From assembly GCA_013397845.1 (NCBI GenBank), contig VZTG01001872.1, forward strand, positions 1,362,739 to 1,426,738: a DNA stretch of 64,000 nt, given 5' to 3'. Below, in pieces: positions 61,201 to 64,000 of this stretch. A program made the translations under genes and the position numbers. Below the pieces are notes generated by a model that saw only the letters and a program-made list of their open reading frames with translations, had not been told where the DNA came from and searched no databases. The number at the start of each line of letters is the position of its first letter. Position 1 is the first letter of the stretch. Source of the DNA: Melanocharis versteri. Lineage: Eukaryota > Chordata > Aves > Passeriformes > Melanocharitidae.

Positions 61201-62539
61201 TCTCACCAAGAGACTTCCCGGCAAAATCTTGTTGGTAAAGAGAGGGATTTGGAGCTTCTTCAGTGGAAGAGAGTTTCTACCACTTATCAAGCTGAGTTTG
61301 TACAGCTGCAGATTTATGGCCATGTGGAAGGACTGCGGACATCTGAGCTCTTACACCGGAAAATCTGAGGCCAGTGGTTGCTTCACTCAAACTTTCATTT
61401 TTCTGGAAAAATCAAAGGATGGGGCTTTTTTGGAAGACACGGGTCTAGGAATACTGTGCTGGAAGTGACCAGAAAAGTCACTGCAATCAGTCACATACAA
61501 CTGGAAGAATCAAGTCTGCTTGACCATGAGCTCCTACAACCACAGGCCATAAAACCCTCTCCTGACTCCAGAAATGAAAAGCTTAAGTTTAAAAGACTGA
61601 AAGTGATGAAGACCTCACCACACACCCAGGCAAGCAGCAGTTAATCACTCTTAAAATCTAAGGGGGAAAAAAAGCACACAAAACAAAATAGAAACAAAAT
61701 ACAAATACCCAAACAAGATCCTCATTTCCTATTTTGTCCAGCCTTTTCCTGGGACAGGGAAAAACTAGTCACTAATCAAAAACCTCTTCATTCAAAGTAC
61801 ATCTAGGAATCATTAGGTCATGGTGCTGGATAAACTAACTAGACTGAGCTTATGTGGGTAGGGTTCCCATGTCTCTGATCATTCTCCTAATGTCCTTTCC
61901 TAAGCCCTTCCTGGTCTGCCAGCACAACTTCAGCAAAACTAGGCAGCAAGGAATGGTAACAAAATGAGTAAACTCTTCAAGCAACATATTTCTACTGTAT
62001 TTTCAAGGAGTAGGAGGATGTAATTCAGTGGGGAGAAGTGAAAGAAATGGCTACACCATGATACAATCTTGCTTAAACGCCTTGGAGACTCCAGATCCCC
62101 AGTGTATGTCAACACACAGCCTGAAAGAGTAGCTGAGCCAGAGCCCTAGGTTGCACACAGCCAAACTAAATGCTCAACACAGCGAGGGTGAAGTCTGCTT
62201 TGTGTCACTGGAGAAAATTAGGCTGATATCTAACAGATGACATTTCCCAGTAAAAACGATTGTTCACATTGTGTTTGTCTTCTGGGAGAACATTCCACAT
62301 CTGACATGCATCCACAATCCATGCAGGTACTGAGTGTAACCTTGCTGTAGATGGCTCCCAACCTGCTACACAGGTCCTACCAGGATACAAACTCTCAAGA
62401 TAACAATCTTTTCCACTTAATTTATGAATCTCCTTCGTGCTCATGCACGCTTCATGCTTTAATTAATATTAATGAAAGAGTAATCACATTCAATGCAGCC
62501 AGGTGCTGAACAAATTTGTCATTTGTCTTTGCAATGCAG
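58201..62539. other. Non-coding stretch, no gene recognised
   Basis: The AT-rich part at 58500-58760 (with repeated ttaatta words, for example atgaaattaattagcat) may be a conserved element. Open frames at 59001-59459 and 60124-60680 overlap others and show no domain. No transposon recognised. Confidence 0.35.
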
Positions 62540-62748
62540 AGCAAGATGGGCCCTGGCCACGTGGAGAGAAAGGCAGGAATGGAGACCACCTCTGTTCCTG
62601 CCTTGTGTTGCTTCTGGGCTCCTATTGCTCACTTTGGTGCTCAGAGTTACAGACTGCAGCCTCATGGCATAAGGAGTTCTGTGAACACAGGACACCAAGG
62701 CGGTCTCTGCCTCAGAGAGACAAATACTTATTGTACCCTGGCACGAAG
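62540..62748 (+). other. Candidate 209-nt exon
   Basis: The acceptor-like tract gtcatttgtctttgcaatgcag ends at 62539, and the donor GAAG|GTAAATG begins at 62749. Two plus frames and one minus frame are open across it, which suggests GC-rich composition rather than a selected frame. No family recognised. It could be a non-coding exon or a decoy. Confidence 0.12.
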
Positions 62749-62885
62749 GTAAATGCTGGCAGCCTGTCTGCACCACCACTCTTATTTCCCTCCCTCATGA
62801 CAGAGACTCTGCACTGCAAATGTTTAACATGTAAACCAGTTAGCATTATCACTTCTGGCTAGATTTGAAGGCAATGAAGAATAGA
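62749..62885. other. Short non-coding spacer
   Basis: No feature recognised. Confidence 0.4.
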
Positions 62886-62983
62886 AAGGGCAGTGACTTG
62901 CCCCAAATCGCAGCAAAAATTGGCAGTGTAATTGGAAATAGAGTCCTCATCTGCAGAGATCTGCATGGTATCTTCACTATACG
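62886..62983 (-). mobile_element. MIR SINE relic, minus strand
   Basis: In order the plus strand shows 'gggcagtgacttgccccaaa', 'tcgcagcaaaaattggcag', 'aattggaaatagagtcctca', 'tctgcagagat' and 'ggtatcttcactatac'. This follows the reverse complement of MIR (GTGACTTGCCCAAGGTCACACAGC...GGCAG...GGGAATAGAACCCAGGTCT...TATCCACTAGACC). The order of five blocks makes this the best MIR match here. Confidence 0.72.
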
Positions 62984-63927
62984 GTCAAAATTCGTCAAAC
63001 TGAGTATTTTGCCACTGAAAACTGATTGCACACAGGAACACAAGGGCTCAGTTTCCTTTAAGTCATTTGCAAACCAGAATTTGGAGAATAAATTCCTGTT
63101 TCTATGTTAGCAGAGGCTTGGTTAACACTATGAATCACATGGTATGGAGTGAGACATTCCTGTCTCTTCTAGATCTTATTTAAGTCAGACACAAAGCGTT
63201 TAGCCAGGCAGATCATGCACGCAACAATTACTTGAAGCCTATGAGAAAACCCTCCAAGGGCTCATCTTGCTTCTTGAAGAGCCAGCACACAGAGGAGTTC
63301 CCTGCGATGCCTTTCCTGATCTCTATTGTTCACAGCGTACTAAAGTAATGAATAGCCCTTATTTTTCCAAGTTTCGGTCACAGAATGCGCATGCTACCAT
63401 TAAAAGGAAAACAAAAGTGCAGAAATGCCAAGATACTATGTAACACACAGCCCTTCATCACTTGCCTTGATGCGCAGTGTTACAAATTTTATCTAATCAA
63501 CTGACATTTTAAGTAGTGGAGAATTTAACAAGAATAACAATGTGGTGACAATTTAGTCTTTCTTACCCCTCCATAAAAACACTGTCTTCTGTTTGGTCTA
63601 GATTTAGGTCAAGACATTTCACTAATTTGCTAGTCATTAAAAAGATATTTTTATACCCAGCCTGTAATATTATACTCTTCAGTGATTATGATAGTTCCCA
63701 ACAGAATTCCAGACTTGAAAATGAAGGCTGGGAAGCTGAGCTGCAATTATGATACTTTAAATAATTCCACAAAAGTAGAACCACTGTTAAATAATTTATA
63801 GTCTTTGATCTTGTCACAGATCTACTGAAATCTTCACATCACTCAAGCTAAATATTTTCAAACAGAAATGGGATAGGTTACCTCCCTCCACCTCCTTCCG
63901 TCACTGTGGGAGCCGAGGAAAATAACG
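62984..63927. other. Non-coding stretch, no gene recognised
   Basis: AT-rich sequence with no recognised repeat or coding signal. Confidence 0.4.
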
Positions 63928-64000
63928 GTGCCAGGGGCCAAATTCTTCATTACTTTGGTGTAAGCTCCTTCTTGCGTGAAAATTCTTCCTCTGGGGTTCA
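63928..64000. repeat. Ancient repeat fragment (hairpin-repeat group), cut by window edge
   Basis: The phrase 'ggggccaaattcttc' followed by 'actttggtgtaag' matches the head of the old sauropsid hairpin repeat (GGGCCAAATTCTGCTC...ACTGGTGTAAA). The remainder may continue beyond the right edge. Confidence 0.5.

Noticed and set aside
1..64000. CRISPR arrays, tRNA or rRNA genes, insertion sequences, operons
   Set aside because: None seen. There are no regularly spaced repeats, no tRNA A/B-box cloverleaf was recognised, and the sequence is eukaryotic in character.

Overview
The window looks like nuclear DNA of a bird, most likely a non-galliform (neoavian) one. The main evidence is the repeats. There are three CR1 LINE fragments with the CR1 3' end and its degenerate ATTCTRTG octamer. 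There is also a solo retroviral LTR of a type I recognise from many neoavian genomes. The rest is AT-leaning, CpG-poor sequence with scattered microsatellites, as expected for a large intron or a gene-poor intergenic interval. No bacterial, viral or plasmid gene organisation is present.

No known protein-coding gene can be recognised. The open reading frames are short, overlap one another on both strands, often begin at non-ATG codons, and have lengths compatible with chance in 64 kb of non-coding DNA. A few places deserve a coding check. These are a 69-nt candidate exon at 13947-14015 with good splice signals and a phase-0 open frame, two weaker neighbours in the same phase (12151-12198 and 14251-14271), isolated splice-like exons at 4487-4514, 22113-22255 and 62540-62748, and a 115-codon minus-strand ATG ORF at 32600-32947 with a signal-peptide-like start. 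None matches a family I know, and all are low confidence.

Layout. 1-11250: non-coding, with two copies of an ancient hairpin-type repeat (3083-3290, 7759-7828), a G/T-rich block (6318-6430) and a weak MIR-like remnant. 11251-11835: minus-strand CR1. 12151-14271: candidate exon cluster next to a small CpG cluster (12331-12496). 14272-34500: mostly featureless, with simple repeats, the minus-strand ORF and one AT-rich segment that looks like a conserved non-coding element. 34512-34600: MIR relic. 36325-36702: plus-strand CR1. 47176-47297: L2/MIR-type tail. 47968-48575: relic of an L2-like reverse transcriptase, found by reading degenerate frames. 53206-53794: solo LTR with a 5-bp target-site duplication. 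58088-58200: CR1 3' end. 62886-62983: MIR relic. 63928-64000: another ancient repeat fragment.

The features do not form a pathway or operon. The window is a record of transposon layers: very old L2, MIR and hairpin repeats, then CR1, then a younger ERV. I found no convincing undescribed biological system. The most informative discoveries are the decayed L2 reverse transcriptase and the dispersed ancient hairpin repeat; the most testable biological lead is the 13947-14015 exon.
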